Positions 33,630 to 42,989 of a stretch of DNA of 64,000 bases are shown here, one piece after another. Every line of letters begins with the position of its first letter. Positions within the stretch are counted from its first letter, which is position 1. The notes beneath the pieces were generated by a model. It had not been told where the DNA came from. It was given only the letters and a program-made list of their open reading frames with translations, and made no database searches. The stretch spans positions 65,865 through 129,864 of the forward strand of contig MNCI01009596.1 of the NCBI GenBank assembly GCA_015680685.1, in the 5' to 3' direction. A program made the position numbers and the translations under genes. Origin of the DNA: Gnetum montanum. Taxonomy: Eukaryota > Streptophyta > Gnetopsida > Gnetales > Gnetaceae.

Positions 33630-34400
33630 GTGACATTCCTAAATTAAAGGGTAATAATTATAAGGTGTGGAAGCAGAGAATTCTTCTTCATTTGGGCTAG
33701 ATGAACATTAATTATGCTATCCATAAGGATGAACCACCTGCCATTATAGCAATCAGTCATCCAGATGATATTGGTAATTATGAAAAATGGGAGCGATCTA
33801 ATTACCTCTATGTCATGTTCGTAAAAACCAAGATCTTGGCTGGTATGTGTGATTCACTAGAACAGTATGACAATATGTGCACTTTGTTAAAGGCCATTGA
33901 TGAATAGTTTGAGTCATCAAACAAGGCATTGGCCAACACCTTGATAATGAAGTTCTCATCCATGAAGCTCACTGAAACTCGTGGCATGTGTGAGAACATC
34001 ATGCAAATGAGGGATATAGCAACTCAACTCAAAACACTTGAGGTTGAGATGTTAGAATCTTTCCTTGTGCACTACATCTTAAACACGCTCCCACCGCAGT
34101 ACGGACCCTTTAAGATTTCTTATAACACACATAAGTACAAATGGTCAATCAATGAACTAATAACCATGTATGTGCAAAAAGAGGGAAGACTTGCTATGGA
34201 ATTGAAAGAGAGTGTACATCTAGCTACACACGGAAAGAATAAAGAATAAGCCAAAGGCAAGAGAAAGGTCAACTTGCCTACACAAGTTGATATTAAGAAG
34301 AAATACAGATGTTTTTTTTTCTTTTGCCAAAAGAAAGGGCACATAAAGAAGGATTGTTCTAAACATCAGAAATGGCTTGAAAAGAAAGGTACTCGACTCT
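33630..34400 (+). pseudogene. gag of Copia element E
   Basis: The frame reads LKGNNYKVWKQRILLHLG before 33,701, then INYAIHKDEPP, and a second open part 33,929-34,249 with MRDIATQLKTLEVEM and LNTLPPQYGPFKISYN, standard for the UBN2-type gag. A zinc knuckle CQKKGHIKKDC lies at about 34,325, but its first CX2C spacing is stretched to CX4C by a long T run. Stops at 33,698, 33,905 and 34,246 break the frame. Confidence 0.8.
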
Positions 34401-34404
34401 CACT

Positions 34405-34600
34405 TGTTTTATTTTTTTGAATCTAATATGTTTGATGTTGGCCATGACACATGGTGGATTGATTCTGGTTCTACAATCCATGTTACCAATTCCTTGCAGG
34501 GAGTGAAAAACCTAAAGAAGCTAGTGGGAAGTCAGTTATGCATCTATTCAGGCAACAAGATGCGCTCACATGTGGAGGTAGTTAGAACATGAAAATTAGT
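34405..34600 (+). pseudogene. Aspartic protease of Copia element E
   Basis: WWIDSGSTIHVTN at about 34,453-34,490 contains the catalytic D-S-G of Copia proteases (usual text WxxDSGAS-H). A stop ends the open frame at 34,590. Confidence 0.75.
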
Positions 34601-34809
34601 TTTAAGTAGTGGTTTTGTTTTAGAGTTGGAAAAGACATTTTATATTCCTAGTTTTTCAAGGAATTGAATTTCTGTTTCAAGACTTGTATCATTGGGATTT
34701 TCCTTTAATTTTTAAAACACTATATTCAGTTTATATTATAGATCTAAACTTATTGGAAATGGTACATTAACAAATGGTCTTTCAAAAGTAATTTATAAAA
34801 TGAAAATTC

Positions 34810-35530
34810 TTATACTTCTATGCATGTTCATGTTGGCATTAAGAGATGGGTTATGAATGCAGAATCCTCTATGTTGTGGCATCGTAGATTAGGACATATC
34901 TCTATTAAGGGAATAAAGAGATTAGTAAATGATGGAGTACTTAGAACTCTAAATTTTATTGACTTTGATACTTGTGTGAACTGCATAAAGGGAAAGCAGA
35001 TCAATATGTCAAAGAAAGGTGCCAAGAGGAGTTTAGACATATTAGAGATCATACATATAGATATTTGTAGTCTAGATATGGATCTGTATGGTCAAAAGTA
35101 TTTCATTATCTTTATTGATGATTATTCACAATATATGTATCTCTACCTGCTTCATAACAAGAGTGAAGCTTTAGATGCCTTTAAGGTGTTTAAGGCTAAA
35201 GTAGAGAAACAATGTGGTAAGCAAATAAAGATAGTAAGATCTGATAGAGGTGGTGAATACTATGGTAGATATACTAATGATGGATAAGCACCTGGTCCAT
35301 TTGCTAAGTTTCTTCAAGAGCATGGGATTATTGCCCAAAACACTATGCTTAGTTCTACAGATCACTGAACATTATTGGACATGATGCGGAGTATGCTTAT
35401 CAACTCCAAGCTTCCTAAGTCCTCGTGGACGGAAGCTCTTAAGATGATCGTGTATATATTAAACCAAGTTCCAACCAAGGCTGTCTCAAAGACATCATTT
35501 GAATTATGGAAAGGTTGAAAATCGAGTTTG
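34810..35530 (+). pseudogene. GAG-pre-integrase and integrase of Copia element E
   Basis: LWHRRLGHISIKGIKRL and CVNCIKGKQ form the H-H-C-C zinc domain (34,870-35,000). IHIDICSLDM at about 35,055 holds the first catalytic Asp, and IVRSDRGGEYYG at about 35,230 the second. A TAA at about 35,285 interrupts. The segment with the third catalytic residue is frameshifted (after QEHGIIAQNTM). Confidence 0.8.
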
Positions 35531-35559
35531 CAACATATACGTGTTTGGGGATGCTTGTC

Positions 35560-36818
35560 TGAAGTAAGAGTATAATCCACAAGAAAAGAAGCTAGACCCA
35601 AGGACCATAAGTGGGTATTTCATCAGATATGCTAAACAGTCTAAGGGATATAGATTTTATTGCCCATCACATACTACTAGGCTTGTGGAATCAAGGAATG
35701 CTAAATTTCTTGAGAATGACTTGATTAGTGGGAGTAGTAGATCTTGGAACATTGTTCCTGAGATAGATCATACAGATGCTCAACCCACTATTTCAAATGA
35801 TAGACTGATTGTTGTGCACAATACACCTAGAGCACAAATGTGTAATGAACAACAACCAATCATTAAAGTTCCACAAACTACTGATCAAGAAGTAGTAGAT
35901 CCAGTTGACCAACAGATACTAGAACCTGTTGAATAGCTTGTTGAACATCATGATCCTCAAGAGAATGATGAACCAACATTAAGAAGATCTACTAGAGTAT
36001 GGCTATTAGCAATTCCTAGTGACTATATGTTGTATCTACAGGAGTTTGACTACAACATAAGAGCTAAAAATGATCCCGAAATGTTTTCACAAGTCATGAG
36101 TTGTAAGGAATCTAATTTGTGGTATGATGCCATGAAAGATGAGATGAACTCTATGTCATCCAATGGAGTTTGGGATCTTATCAAGTTGCCTGATGGTGTA
36201 AAAGCCATTGGATGCAAATGGGTCTTCAAGACTAAGAAAGACTCATTGGGCAACATTAAAAGATATAAGGCTAGACTTGTTGCTAAAGGATTCACTTAGA
36301 AAGAGGGAATAGATTACAAGGAGATCTTTTCTCCTATGTCTAAGAAGGACTCCCTTCGTGTTATCATGGCATTGGTTGCCCATTTTGATCTTGAATTACA
36401 TCAAATGGATGTGAAAACAACATTCCTTAATGGTGATCTAGAGGAAAAGGTTTATATGAAACAACCTGAAGGATTTTCCTCTAGTGATGGTGAGCAATTG
36501 GTATGCAAGCTTAAGAAATCCATATATGGATTGAAACAGGCCTCCCATCAATGGTACTTAAAATTCCATAATATCATCACTTCATTTGGTTTTGAAGAAA
36601 ACATCATGGATCAATGTATATACCAGAAGGTTAATGGGAGCAAAATTTGTTTCCTTATTTTATATGTGGATGATATCCTTCTTTCAACTAATAATAGTGG
36701 ATATCTATACGAGGTGAAGCATTTTCTCTCTAAGAATTTTGAGATGAAGGATCTGGGTGAGGCATCTTATGTCATTGGCATTCAGATTCATAGGGACAAA
36801 TCTAGATGTACTCTATGA
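35560..36818 (+). pseudogene. Integrase C-terminus and reverse transcriptase of Copia element E
   Basis: After the integrase tail (TTRLVESRNAKFLENDLISG at about 35,670) the RT reads VWDLIKLPDGVKAIGCKWVF (36,165-36,225), YKARLVAKGFT, MDVKTTFLNGDLEEKVYMKQ (36,405-36,460), KKSIYGLKQASHQWY and the catalytic LYVDDILL at about 36,660-36,680. One stop (T*KEGIDY) lies at 36,297. The wording is plain Copia RT and the active site is intact. Confidence 0.85.
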
Positions 36819-37629
36819 TTGTCGCAGGAAACCTATATCAATAAGGTTTTAGAGAGGTTTTGGATGAAAGATTGTTTACCAAGTATAGCACCAATTGTGA
36901 TGGGTAACAAGTTCAATTTGAACCAATGCCCTAGGAATGATTTGGAGAAGAGTTAGATGAGCAACATTTCATATGCTTTAGCTGTTGGAAGCCTTATGCA
37001 TGCTCAGGTCTACACAAAACCTAACATTGCATTTGCTGTGGGAATGTTGGGTAGATATCAGAGTAATCTAGGTATTGACCACTGAAGGGCTACAAAGAAA
37101 GTCATGAGGTACCTTCAAGGTACAAAAGACTACATACTTATGTATAAACAAACTGACTCCTTGGAGGATATTGGCTACTTCGATTCAAACTTTGCTGGCT
37201 GTGTTGATTCATGAAAATCCACATCTAGTTATGTTTTTATGCTAGCTGGAGGGGCTATATCCTAAAGGAATGGAAAGCAAACTTTGATTGCTATTTCCAC
37301 AATGGAGGCAGAGCTCATTTCTTGTTTACTTCACATGGTGTCTGGTTAAAGAGTTTCATAACAAGGCTTAGAATTGTGGATTCTATATTTAGGCCATTAA
37401 GAATGTTTTGTGACAATTCAGCCTTTATGGCTAAGAATAATAAGAGTGGTAGTCGAAGTAAACACATCCACAGAAAATACTTAGCCATAAGAGAATGCAT
37501 TAAAGAAAACAAAGTGATCATTACACATATAAGCACTGAATTAATGATAGCTAATCCTTTGACAAAAGGAATGCCGCCAAAGTCATTTAAGGATCATGTA
37601 GTTCGGATGAGACTTAGTTCCATAATATA
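36819..37629 (+). pseudogene. RNase H of Copia element E
   Basis: Following a TGA, the text continues LSQETYINKVLERF, then RYLQGTKDYILMY and DSNFAGCVDS-KSTSSYVFML (RNase H start), ISTMEAELIS, then after a frameshift at about 37,320 SRSKHIHRKYLAIRECI and LTKGMPPKSFKDHV. These are the standard end blocks of Copia pol. Confidence 0.8.
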
Positions 37630-37890
37630 ATTTGTTGTACGTACAACTTACAGTCCTAATGAAACTTTTATTTAGTTGTGCTATTTTCTCATATGGTTTG
37701 CGCATACACATATGGTAGAGAAAATACACATATTTTATTAAGTTATTAGAGAAAATACACATATGGTAGGGCCTTGAATAAACATTGGATTTATTACTAA
37801 AGTTACGTTATCATATAAGGAATTATGTTTGAGAAATAATGCATTGTAATACATGAAAGATAATACTCACATTAAGAGGAAGTATCACCT

Positions 37891-37964
37891 TGATTCATGC
37901 ATTTATTTTTTAAACTCTGGATTTGATTGATTCATGCATTTATTTTTTAAACTCTGGATTTGAT
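37891..37964 (+). repeat. Perfect 37-bp tandem duplication
   Basis: TGATTCATGCATTTATTT... occurs at 37891 and 37928 with an identical 37-base unit, just before the polypurine tract of element E. Confidence 0.85.
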
Positions 37965-37989
37965 TAAATATGGAGACCAAGTGGGAGAT

Positions 37990-38393
37990 TATAACAAGCA
38001 TTTATACGTTAAAGTGGCCTCCATATCTGTTGACACTTATACGTGTTGGCATAACATGGTTTTGCATTGGCGTTGGGGTGGCATCCACATCCGGATGGGG
38101 TTTTGGATCTCTTATTTTTCAAATTTTCTCTCATGGTAACTAATTCCATGGCCTATAAATTCGTTTTTGATGGAAGAACAAAGGTACCATGAATCACAGC
38201 AAGATTGCAGTTTAGGTCCCTTTCACAAATGCTTGAAGGTTGCATACACCATCGTTGCAGAGCGCTAGTGAAAGAAAAATTTGAATAAGATTAATCGAAG
38301 ACATCAATTGCTGGAGGTCAATTCCATTTGCTTTGCATTTTGTACTTTGATTACTTGTGCAACCTGGTTTTTCTACACAATTATTTTCTTATA
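37990..38393 (+). repeat. 3' LTR of Copia element E
   Basis: Aligns with 32069-32475 from TATAACAAGCATTTA to the AATTATTT end region, preceded by AAGTGGGAGAT and followed by GATTA. Confidence 0.8.
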
Positions 38394-38398
38394 GATTA
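38394..38398. repeat. Target-site duplication GATTA, right copy (element E)
   Basis: Same pentamer as 32064-32068. Confidence 0.75.
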
Positions 38399-39100
38399 TA
38401 CACATGATGATTAATTAAAGTGAATGTGCAGTCGAAAATTTTTGACTTGTCTTTAGCAATTGGTTCAGAGAATAGTTACAATTTAATTACAAATCAAATT
38501 GCAATGAGTTAGGCATTATAATTTTAAAAATTTCTATGAAATTAGGCAATGTTTGTGGCTCATGGTGAGCATTTACGGATGATCTTCATGGGAGGGAGAC
38601 TTCACGGGTTCCAATCTTGTATAATTAAGGTAACCCACATATAGGGAAAATATCGATCATAATTAAAGATAGTACTTTACATAAAGGTGTAATTCTATTT
38701 AAAATGTCAGGAACAAATAAAGCACGTCTCTTCTGCTAATTTTCTTTTTGAAACTTCTCGCTAGTCTGTGAGCGCAGGTTCTCGCCTAAAATAATTGCAT
38801 GACTGTAAACAATCAGGTACCTTGGTGGATAAGCCTGATAAGGTGGAAAAAGCGTGGCATGATTTTGCTTCGAAGCCACTGCAAAATCATGACACCATTT
38901 ATAATGCTTTTCAGTTCTCTCGTGGCATGCCATTTACGTGAAAAAAATAAAAGCTCAAAAAAAAGAGAATTAACAAAAAAAAAAAAGACTCTGGTGTGTG
39001 AAACAGAGGCATCCACATGGCCTGCTCTAGTATTGTCAATTTGGTTCCAATTCATCCACTGTTAACAACCGCTGTGTGAGCTTTTGTCCTTGCAATTTTG
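38399..39100. other. Intergenic, nothing recognised
   Basis: AT-rich, with A-runs at about 38,940-38,990. This is the likely promoter region of the small gene that follows. Confidence 0.4.
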
Positions 39101-39102
39101 GC

Positions 39103-39110
39103 TATAAAAA
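39103..39110 (+). promoter_or_regulatory. TATA box of candidate peptide gene
   Basis: GGCTATAAAAAAC lies 67 bases before the ATG at 39170. This argues against the upstream in-frame ATG at 39098, which falls before the TATA box. Confidence 0.55.
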
Positions 39111-39169
39111 ACAACACAAGCAAGCACAGCCACAAACAGAGGAGCTGCTGGAGGCGTATTAGTTTCGTT

Positions 39170-39445
39170 ATGGCAAAGATTGGTGCATTGCTGCTGCTGC
39201 TGCTCTTGATTTTGATTTTGGTGGGTGTGACTGTGAATGAAGTACACGAAAATAACAGAGGCCTCAATTTCTGGGAGAATGGCAAGAACACTGGCGTTGT
39301 TTCGAAGTTTCAACACTACAGTCATGGAAACAACAGAGGCCACCATCTCAGTTTCAGGGGACAGGAATCCCCTGCTGCAACATTTGCGAGGCAGCAGATG
39401 CAAACCCCCGTCGTTACCAGGAAATTGTTGCTCAACTTCACGTAA
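39170..39445 (+). CDS. Candidate small secreted peptide precursor
   Basis: From the ATG at 39170 the frame gives 91 residues. It opens MAKIGALLLLLLLILILVG, a strong signal-peptide-like hydrophobic run, then a polar, His/Asn/Gly-rich body with no cysteine. The motif NNRG occurs twice (ENNRGLNF and GNNRGHHLSF). I recognise no CLE, CEP, RGF or PSY motif. A TATA box lies 67 bases upstream. The stop coincides with a donor-like CAC|GTAAGC at 39442, so a spliced longer form is possible, although joining to the AG at about 40487 would hit a stop at once. The gene converges on the U2 gene 345 bases away. It could be a chance ORF; the leader and TATA make it worth keeping. Confidence 0.45.
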   Translation: MAKIGALLLLLLLILILVGVTVNEVHENNRGLNFWENGKNTGVVSKFQHYSHGNNRGHHLSFRGQESPAATFARQQMQTPVVTRKLLLNFT

Positions 39446-39789
39446 GCTCCTCGTCGTCCTGTTTTAGATATATCAGAACATGTTATGGTCTGTTTTCTCT
39501 GTATTGAGAACTGCAGGAAAACTCCCAATCCGATGTTATACTTTGTTCTTGTTAGAAATTTCGTCGCTACCTTCCTTCTCTGAATTGTTCCCAACGCCCT
39601 GAAATTGCTCACAACCCTAAGGCTTTCGTCCAATTCTGAATTTCCGACATCTAAAAACGCAAATAACTGTAGCATAATGTTCATCAGCGGGTAAAATTTT
39701 CAAAGATGTAGAATCGAACGGCGTTTACCTTTAAGCCAGATTAACTGAAACAAATTTTAGCTTTTCAATTTCACAGATTACGAATAGGT

Positions 39790-39987
39790 GGGTTGCGCCA
39801 CGCCTTCGCTGTAGTGCAAAGCAAAGGCGACGCTCGAAGAACATAGACAGCAAGCTGCCCTGATTGCTCCTCACCCTGAAAAAAATTAATTTAATATCGA
39901 AAGCGATTCATTGAACCGCGTATCAGATATTAAACTGATAAGAACAGATACTACACTTGATCTTAGCCAAAAGGCCGAGAAAGGTAT
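39790..39987 (-). ncRNA. U2: U2 spliceosomal snRNA
   Basis: The minus strand begins ATACCTTTCTCGGCCTTTTG at 39987, the universal U2 start. It keeps the branch-point recognition GTAGTA (39954-39949), the stem-IIa region TTATCAGTTTAATATCTGAT and the Sm site AATTTTTTTC (39887-39878). The IIb hairpin has diverged in sequence from common plant U2 but still pairs (GCGGTTC with GAATCGC). Stem III (CAGCTTGCTG) and stem IV with the U2B''-binding loop TTGCACTAC follow, to the end at about 39790 (about 198 nt, usual size). Together with the promoter below it looks like a working gene. U2 pairs with the intron branch site in the spliceosome. Confidence 0.95.
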
Positions 39988-40012
39988 GTTTATGCTTTTT
40001 CCTTCCTTCCCT

Positions 40013-40019
40013 TTTTAAA
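40013..40019 (-). promoter_or_regulatory. TATA-like box of the U2 gene
   Basis: On the minus strand TTTAAAAAG lies at about -26 to -32 from the U2 start. The gap to the USE is 33 bp, the spacing known for Pol II-type plant snRNA genes. Confidence 0.75.
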
Positions 40020-40052
40020 GAAGAGGATGTATGCTCTGATTATCTTTCTACA

Positions 40053-40063
40053 CCATTTGGGAC
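40053..40063 (-). promoter_or_regulatory. Upstream sequence element (USE) of the U2 gene
   Basis: The minus strand reads GTCCCAAATGG at -66 to -76, matching the plant snRNA USE consensus RTCCCACATCG at 9 of 11 positions. Confidence 0.75.
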
Positions 40064-40069
40064 TAAAAT

Positions 40070-41170
40070 TTGGTGCTTGAATCAAGAAATTTCTTCTTCT
40101 GTGCAATGTCAAATTCAGCAAAGGCCTGAGCCGTTTTCAATGGTGGCCTTACAGATGGAGTTTGCTCATACAAGTTTTCGTAGGATATTTTTAGGTTTGG
40201 AATGAACAGCATCGGTTACGAAATTTTGGAAATCCCTTATTTGAAATTATTTTCTTTATTTAGAAATGTCATCTTGATGCGAGGTATCAAAACACCAACT
40301 ATACTGAATTTGACTATGGTATGAAATACTCTATTGCTAGTAATGTTCAGCTTCAATTTAATGTCAAGAACTATGCTTTACCAATAATATTACTTTTTCT
40401 TAAGTGGTTTCTCTTTTGAAATTGCTTATTTTGGTTTCTTTTTATAGCTTTCGTCCTGGGGGTGTGATAAGCTTTTGTCTTGTTGCAGGTGACTAGGGCA
40501 TCATCTCGCAACTTTGGGCTCTGTTAAGGCTTTGGTTTTAAGGTTTTCTTCTCGAGTTCACAGCTCACCTTTTCTTCTCCAATTTGTAGCTCACCTGAAC
40601 AACAACACCACCTCCACCACCCCACATGCCTTTGGGCACATTTAGCTTTCTCTCATTTGGGATAACAAATTTAGATTTTGAAATAAGCCACATTTGTTGT
40701 ATGGGAAATGATTTAACTCTATGCTTGTGAGCAATGTATACCTTATAGCCCCACACATGTGCATCATTATTGGGTTTTTTTTTTTTTCCTCAAAATGTTA
40801 CAAGATGTGACCATTTGTTTTTTATAATATTTAATCCCAAAAAATGGGTTGATTAGAACTTTGCTAATGTTGATTGCAAAAGAAGAAGGGTTAGCATCAA
40901 GTTGGCAATTGGCTATAAAATCTTGCCAAGAGCATTCCCTAAATGCGATGCACAAAATGAGCAAGGGCTTGCTAGGGCATGCTCCAAAAACAACATGCAA
41001 CATCTGGACGTAGTGAAAAGTAGACAAGAGTTCCCACATTATGGATTAGTGTGGTTAAGGAAGCAAGTCCAATGAAAAAAACTTCGGAACATTCACATTC
41101 TCAATAAAAATACCTCTAGATGATCAACACCATGAAAAAACCAACAATTACTCTTTTACTTAGGAAAATA
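40070..41170. other. Intergenic, no gene recognised
   Basis: Minus-strand open stretches at 40565-40756 (WGYKVYIAHKHRVKSFP...) and 40767-41039 are without recognised homology. They might be one decayed coding fragment, but I cannot name it. Confidence 0.3.
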
Positions 41171-41174
41171 AAAT

Positions 41175-41357
41175 CACTAAAAATGAGTGGGCATCATCAT
41201 TGATCAATTTGATAGAGTGGTACAAGTATCCTATCATGTTGATCGAATTATGGGCATTGGAAATGAGATCATCAACATCATCAATGTATATGCTCCACAA
41301 ATTGGCCTAACAAATTCTATCAAGCAAAATTTTTGGGATTCTATGAATTAAGTTGTA
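41175..41357 (+). pseudogene. RTE-type LINE endonuclease, first part
   Basis: One frame reads VGIIIDQFDRVVQVSYHVD, RIMGIGNEIINIINVYAPQ and IGLTNSIKQNFWDSMN. This is the RTE-clade apurinic-like endonuclease up to the FW..L helix (the usual text there is NVISAYAPQVG...FW). Homology stops at about 41,357 and the next expected residues occur at 51,746. Confidence 0.7.
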
Positions 41358-42032
41358 ACGAACCACTTCTCCTTAAGTTTTTACAGTAATGATTGTAATA
41401 GTAATAGTCTTTCTATGTGTTTGTGTGCATGTTTTGTTGTTAGGTTGTGTGTGTACTTTGCTTGGACTATGGTGGAAATGAGTGATTGGAATAGAACTAT
41501 ATTTGTTGACCTAATTTTCATATGTTTCATAATTAAATGTTTAAATACTTTATGCATAACAAATATAGTTTAAAATACATGCTAAGAATGTTTTAAAAAA
41601 ATAATAAATATATGGGAAAACAAAATATTTTTTTGTTATATTTTAACAAAGGTGCTAAGAAACAAAAAACAAAAAAACAAAAAACAAAGAACAATACTTT
41701 AAGGTGTGCCTCAAGAGCTAAAACAAGTATGTTTAGATGTAAATGATTTGAAAAAGGAATGCAAAAAAATGTTTATTACTAAGGAAATTAACCTATGAAT
41801 CAAATTGGAGGAACCTAACCCATGAATTATTGTGTGCAAATACCATAACTTTATATTTTATTTTTTTATTATTTCATCTAAATGTGATGCATTGTTCTTT
41901 TTAGTTTAAAATAGTGGAGTATAAGTACCCTCTCCATGGCTATAAAAAGGTCACGTGATAATCTTTCAAGACTCATAAGGCAATGGACAAATTTACATCA
42001 TTGATGACCTGAAAAAGAAGGTGTCGTATTTG
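41358..42032. other. AT-rich DNA between LINE half and element F
   Basis: No gene or repeat recognised; contains an AAACAAAAAAC simple run at about 41,665-41,690. Confidence 0.4.
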
Positions 42033-42037
42033 ATTAT

Positions 42038-42897
42038 TGATGAGTCATCAATCTGTCAGGCCTTGATATCGGATACCTGATTTCGGAGCTAGGAAGCAAT
42101 GTCAGATATCCGATGTCATCTCCTTTATGTTGGCCTATTAATACAACACTTGGTGCACGATTAAGGAAGGTAATAAGCAGTAGAGAAGATAGTTTTAGTT
42201 TTCAGTTTTTGATAGTCTTTCTTAGAGTTCTGTTATTCCCAGTGCGTGCTCAGAGTGTGATGTTTGTAATCATATGACACCTTTGTTCAAGTGTGACGTA
42301 CTTGGACACGTTACATGACTGGTAATAAAGATTGAGATTACCCCCATCATTGCAGCATCCACTTAGATTATCATTACTTTAATTGTTAATTATTTACTGT
42401 TTCCTTTAGTTAACATTTCCATTTATTACTATTTACTATTCCTATCATTAAGTGGAATGTGTGTGCCTTAATCACGAGCATTTAAGTGTAAGTACTTGGT
42501 AATCCAGCAATGCATTATTTGGCACACCTAGTGACATACGCTTGGCAATTCCAAAAGTAGTCTCACGAAGTCCAAAACATCTACAGACAACTAAGAGCAG
42601 ATACTCATCACACGTAGGCTAGTTTAGATCTTAGTTTTTCACTATTCACTAGCTTAGTTAATTTATCTCTTTATCGTCATTAGGAGCAGCATAGAATTAG
42701 ACAACATCATATGCCTCACTTTCGACTAAACCATACGTGACAAAGCTACCACTAGTCCAAGTGGGAAGATAGCGAACTGTGATCAAAGTCTAACAATCTA
42801 GATGCCACAATTAGTCCCATCCATAGAATTCGACCAGATTATGTGTGAACGCTTGTGATTCATATGGTTAGGCATAGGGGTACCTCGTTGCTCATCA
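42038..42897 (+). repeat. 5' LTR of element F
   Basis: Starts TGATGAGTCATCAATCTG and ends TACCTCGTTGCTCATCA. The first 13 bases form a near-palindrome (TGATGA G TCATCA). The TATA position is CCTATTAATACAAC at about 42,125. Confidence 0.85.
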
Positions 42898-42898
42898 T

Positions 42899-42918
42899 TA
42901 GCACTATTGTCGGGGATG
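42899..42918 (+). other. Primer binding site of element F, decayed
   Basis: TAGCACTATTGTCGGGGATG; against the tRNA-Asp complement all five differences in the first 19 bases are transitions. Confidence 0.7.
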
Positions 42919-42989
42919 ATGCTAATTATTTAGATTAGTTATATTATACATGATCATTGTAAAGGCATCAATGATATATTTTTTAGAAA

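Larger units (their letters stand above)
32069..38393 (+). mobile_element. Complete Copia LTR retrotransposon E (6.3 kb)
   Basis: Two LTRs of about 405 bp flank gag, protease, integrase, RT and RNase H in Copia order. The insertion is bounded by GATTA on both sides. The LTR ends are worn (5' TGTAAC, 3' TATAAC). A purine-rich GACCAAGTGGGAGA precedes the 3' LTR. The frames are broken by a modest number of stops, fewer than in the Ty3 copies, so it looks younger than B. Confidence 0.85.

Noticed and set aside
39098-39169. Upstream in-frame ATG extending the candidate peptide by 24 residues
   Set aside because: The TATA box lies just after that ATG, and the extension would put a polar stretch before the hydrophobic signal-like run.
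39957-40205. 82-residue plus-strand open frame beginning inside the U2 gene
   Set aside because: It overlaps the U2 5' end and its promoter on the opposite strand; no homology seen.
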